From: RBG-16-66-20 sp038040245 | GTDB lineage: Bacteria > Pseudomonadota > Gammaproteobacteria > Burkholderiales > SG8-39 | Assembly (NCBI GenBank): GCA_038040245.1 | Contig: JBBPIU010000104.1 | Location: 1-10,754 of the forward strand | Length of the DNA stretch: 10,754 bases | Direction: 5' to 3' | In this document: in pieces, positions 8,746 through 10,754 of the stretch | How positions within the stretch are numbered: the stretch's first letter is position 1 | Layout: every line of letters starts with the position of its first letter | Translations under genes and position numbers: made by a program | Notes under the pieces: generated by a model | The model's database searches: none | Told to the model about the DNA's origin: nothing | What the model saw: only the letters and a program-made list of their open reading frames with translations

Positions 8746-10174
8746 AGATGATGAAAAGATCGACGAATTCGTGCACTGGCGTCTTTGCCAGCCGGTCCGC
8801 GTCCAGGCACAGCTCGAGGATGGCGTTCTGCTGCTTGGCGGGGAAGCGGCGGGCGAGGTTGCTCCTGAATTTCTCCACCAGCAGCGGCATGCCTTCCTTG
8901 CGGCGGCGCTTGTGGCCGAGCGGGTATTCGCAGACGACCTCATCCAGCCTGCTGCCGTCCTTGAACTCCACCGTGAGCGCATTGGCGATCGAGCGCTTGT
9001 CCGGCGCGTGGTAGTCGCGGGTGAATTTCTTATCTTCCACACAGAAGATCTTGCTTCTTAACTGATCAACACGAATATCCGATGCAACACCATCTTCATA
9101 GTCCGCCGCGGTGAGACGCCCGAAGATGAGCGGCACCGCGATCATGTACTGGATGCAATGGTCGCGGTCGGCCGGATTGTTGAGCGGGCCCTTCTTGTCA
9201 ATGATGCGGATCGCCGCCTCGTGGGTTCTGATTTTTATTTTTTTGATGCCGGCAATGCGGTCCTTCACGATCGGATGCAGTTGCATCGCGCATTCCACGG
9301 CGGTCTGCGAATGGAATTCGGCCGGGAACGAGATCTTGAACAGCACGTTTTCCATCACGTAGCTGCCGAAGGGGCGCTGGAACCTGAACGGCTTGCCCTT
9401 GAACAGCACGTCGTAGAAACCCCAGCCCTTGGCGCTCAGCACCGACGGATAGCCCATCTCGCCGGTCCGGGTGATGAGCGCGAGGCGCACCGCGCGCGAA
9501 GTCGCGTCGCCCGCCGCCCAGCTCTTGCGCGAGCCGGTGTTCGGCGCATGGCGGTAGGTGCGCAGCGATTGCCCGTCCACCCAGGCTTGCGAGACCGCAT
9601 TTATGATTTCTTCTTTATCTAAACCTAACAACTGAGAAACCACCGCGGTGGAGGCGACCTTGACCAGCACCACGTGGTCGAGACCGACGCGGTTGAAGCT
9701 GTTCTCCAGCGCCAGGACGCCCTGGATCTCGTGCGCCTTGATCATCGCTGTCAGCACGTCTTTTACAACTAAAGGTTTTTCTTGATTTCGAGACAACCAA
9801 TCTGCGGTTGCAAGAATTCCGCCCAGGTTGTCGGACGGATGGCCCCATTCGGCAGCCAGCCAGGTGTCGTTGAAATCGAGCCAGCGGACCATGGCGCCGA
9901 TGTTGAACGCCGCCTGCACCGGGTCGAGCTGGAACTGGGTGCCCGGCACCCTGGCGCCGTTCGGCACCTGCGTGCCCTTGACGATCGGCCCGAGGAGCTT
10001 GGTGCAGGCCGGGTATTCGAGCGCTTCGAAACCGCAGCCGAGAGTATCGATCAGGCAGTAGTGAGCCGTGTCGTACGCCTGCTGGCTTTTAATTGGAAAA
10101 TTCTTTGCATAATCGGCGATCAACGTCAGGACCTTGTCTGGCTTGGGCCGGACGTTGGAGATGTGCGCGGACAC
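8744..10174 (-). CDS. prpD: 2-methylcitrate dehydratase PrpD
   Basis: PrpD (MmgE/PrpD family) dehydrates 2-methylcitrate to 2-methylaconitate in the methylcitrate cycle of propionate oxidation. From the GTG at 10174 the protein has 476 residues, near the roughly 480 of E. coli PrpD. The family signature AMVRWLDFNDTWLAAEWGHPSDNLGG lies at about residues 94-119. Others are EIQGVLALENSFNRVGLDHV, WVDGQSLRTYRHAPNTGSRKSWAAGDATSRAV, FPAEFHSQTAVECAM and GPLNNPADRDHCIQYM. The frame stays open up to 10480, but that extension reads as Arg/Pro/Gly-rich shadow and would cover the DUF3460 gene, so it is rejected. The GTG follows AGGA (10187-10184) by nine bases and shares its first base with the preceding gene's TAG. 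Short A/T-rich codon islands occur in several places, including the KKIKIRT coding stretch near 9230. No insert, truncation or frameshift is seen. Confidence 0.96.
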   Translation of the reverse strand: MSAHISNVRPKPDKVLTLIADYAKNFPIKSQQAYDTAHYCLIDTLGCGFEALEYPACTKLLGPIVKGTQVPNGARVPGTQFQLDPVQAAFNIGAMVRWLDFNDTWLAAEWGHPSDNLGGILATADWLSRNQEKPLVVKDVLTAMIKAHEIQGVLALENSFNRVGLDHVVLVKVASTAVVSQLLGLDKEEIINAVSQAWVDGQSLRTYRHAPNTGSRKSWAAGDATSRAVRLALITRTGEMGYPSVLSAKGWGFYDVLFKGKPFRFQRPFGSYVMENVLFKISFPAEFHSQTAVECAMQLHPIVKDRIAGIKKIKIRTHEAAIRIIDKKGPLNNPADRDHCIQYMIAVPLIFGRLTAADYEDGVASDIRVDQLRSKIFCVEDKKFTRDYHAPDKRSIANALTVEFKDGSRLDEVVCEYPLGHKRRRKEGMPLLVEKFRSNLARRFPAKQQNAILELCLDADRLAKTPVHEFVDLFII

Positions 10175-10383
10175 TATTTTTGTTCCTGATCTTCTTCCGA
10201 CAGGGGTTTGAAAAGGTATTCGTTGCCGCCCGCCTTGGGCGAGTGGAGCACCGGTTCCGGCGCGGTGCGCTGGTCGCCCGCGTGGTCCCACCAGATGGCG
10301 CGGCCCTTTTTCTGCGACTCGCGCTCCTCGGGATGCTGCTCGAGGTATTCGCGCATGAACTTCGTCAGTTCGGATTCGTACAT
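10174..10383 (-). CDS. DUF3460 family small protein
   Basis: This 69-residue protein starts MYESELTKFMREYLEQHPEE and continues with QKKGRAIWWDHAG, matching the pattern I know for DUF3460: a small betaproteobacterial protein with MYES at the N-terminus, a [KR]GR..WWD core, and a Tyr-containing tail (here GGNEYLFKPL). It is hydrophilic and highly charged, without signal peptide or membrane segment, so it is probably cytoplasmic. The ATG at 10383 is preferred over an in-frame start at 10413, which would lie inside prpC and add ten residues outside the family pattern. It begins two bases after the prpC stop and its TAG overlaps the prpD GTG start by one base, so it is embedded in the operon. Its function is not known; co-transcription with prpC and prpD suggests an accessory role in propionate metabolism, which is inference. 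Confidence 0.85.
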   Translation of the reverse strand: MYESELTKFMREYLEQHPEERESQKKGRAIWWDHAGDQRTAPEPVLHSPKAGGNEYLFKPLSEEDQEQK

Positions 10384-10385
10384 GT

Positions 10386-10754
10386 TCAGGCCCTGTCCTT
10401 GAGTGGCACCCACTTGCGGTTCTCGGGGCCGGTGTAGTTGGCGCTCGGCCGGATGATCTTGCCGTCGATGCGCTGCTCAATGACGTGCGCCGCCCAGCCG
10501 CTGGTGCGCGAGATCACGAATAGCGGCGTGAAATGCAGCGTCGGCACGCCCATCTTGCTGTACGAGACGGCGCTGAACCAGTCCAGGTTGGCGAACATCT
10601 TCTTTTCGCTCCACATCACCGACTCGATGCGCTCGGCGATCTGGACCTGCGTCATGTCGTTCGCTTCCTGCGACAACTGCTCGGCGACCGCCTTGATCAC
10701 CTTGTTGCGCGGGTCGCCGGTGGTGTAGACCGGGTGGCCGAAGCCGATCACGAT
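10386..10754 (-). CDS. prpC: 2-methylcitrate synthase PrpC, 5' part cut by window edge
   Basis: PrpC condenses propionyl-CoA with oxaloacetate to 2-methylcitrate, the entry step of the methylcitrate cycle. Only the last 122 residues are in the window; the full family length is about 370-390. They begin IVIGFGHPVY, where the His of the GFGH motif corresponds to the second catalytic histidine of citrate synthases. FANLDWFSAVSYSKMG carries the expected catalytic Asp, and TPLFVISRTSGWAAHVIEQR includes the substrate-binding Arg. The C-terminal tail KIIRPSANYTGPENRKWVPL is characteristic of PrpC rather than the TCA citrate synthase GltA. The frame remains open to the right edge, so the GTG at 10751 is an internal Val codon and not the start. 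The stop TGA is two bases before the next ATG. Confidence 0.95.
   Translation of the reverse strand: MVIGFGHPVYTTGDPRNKVIKAVAEQLSQEANDMTQVQIAERIESVMWSEKKMFANLDWFSAVSYSKMGVPTLHFTPLFVISRTSGWAAHVIEQRIDGKIIRPSANYTGPENRKWVPLKDRA

Noticed and set aside
8734..9042. Upstream extension of the DUF3617-type frame into prpD
   Set aside because: It is a shadow frame within prpD. A signal peptide and a Shine-Dalgarno mark the start at 8733.
9231..9246. T-rich run resembling a terminator tract
   Set aside because: On the coding strand it encodes Lys-Lys-Ile-Lys-Ile of PrpD, and no GC hairpin precedes it in either direction.
10175..10480. N-terminal extension of the prpD frame up to an ATG at 10480
   Set aside because: The added 102 residues are Arg/Pro/Gly-rich with no PrpD similarity and cover the DUF3460 gene and the prpC end. 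The family start fits the GTG at 10174.

Overview
The window is a GC-rich, gene-dense stretch of a bacterial chromosome with very short intergenic gaps. It most likely comes from a betaproteobacterium. The best pointers are a DUF3460-type small protein between prpC and prpD, the methylcitrate gene set itself, an E. coli-type MsrA, and strong G/C preference at codon third positions. No rRNA, tRNA, CRISPR array, insertion sequence, phage gene or long repeat is visible. Protein-coding genes fill almost the whole window; the only clear non-coding gap is about 40 bp, between panE and msrA.

Left block (1-4627, all minus strand, read right to left): panE (2-dehydropantoate 2-reductase), an AsmA-family inner-membrane/periplasmic protein, an unrecognised 335-residue protein that may be a beta-propeller-like (DUF6929-like) protein, and dusA (tRNA-dihydrouridine synthase A, cut by the left edge). 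Three successive junctions abut or overlap by a few bases, so this is very probably one transcript. The four products have no obvious shared pathway.

Centre (4668-5333, plus strand): msrA is the only plus-strand gene. It diverges from panE across 40 bp that hold an A/T-rich, nearly symmetrical -10-like element. It converges on acnA so tightly that the two stop codons share the tetramer CTAG.

Right block (5330-10754, minus strand): a propionate/methylcitrate operon in the order prpC (cut by the right edge), a DUF3460-like small gene, prpD, a DUF3617-type exported protein, a 58-codon coiled-coil-like small ORF, and acnA. Every junction is an overlap or a gap of about 10 bp or less. PrpC joins propionyl-CoA to oxaloacetate to give 2-methylcitrate, PrpD dehydrates it to 2-methylaconitate, and an aconitase rehydrates that to 2-methylisocitrate. 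A co-transcribed AcnA could therefore serve both this route and the TCA cycle. The lyase PrpB and any AcnD/PrpF pair are not in the window.

This is mostly an ordinary housekeeping region, and I see no convincing new defence, mobile or secretion system. The points most worth a second look are: (i) the small coiled-coil-like ORF whose last codons run through the acnA ribosome binding site and start codon; (ii) the placement of the DUF3617 and DUF3460 genes inside the methylcitrate operon; and (iii) sharply bounded islands of A/T-ending rare codons inside otherwise GC-rich acnA and prpD.
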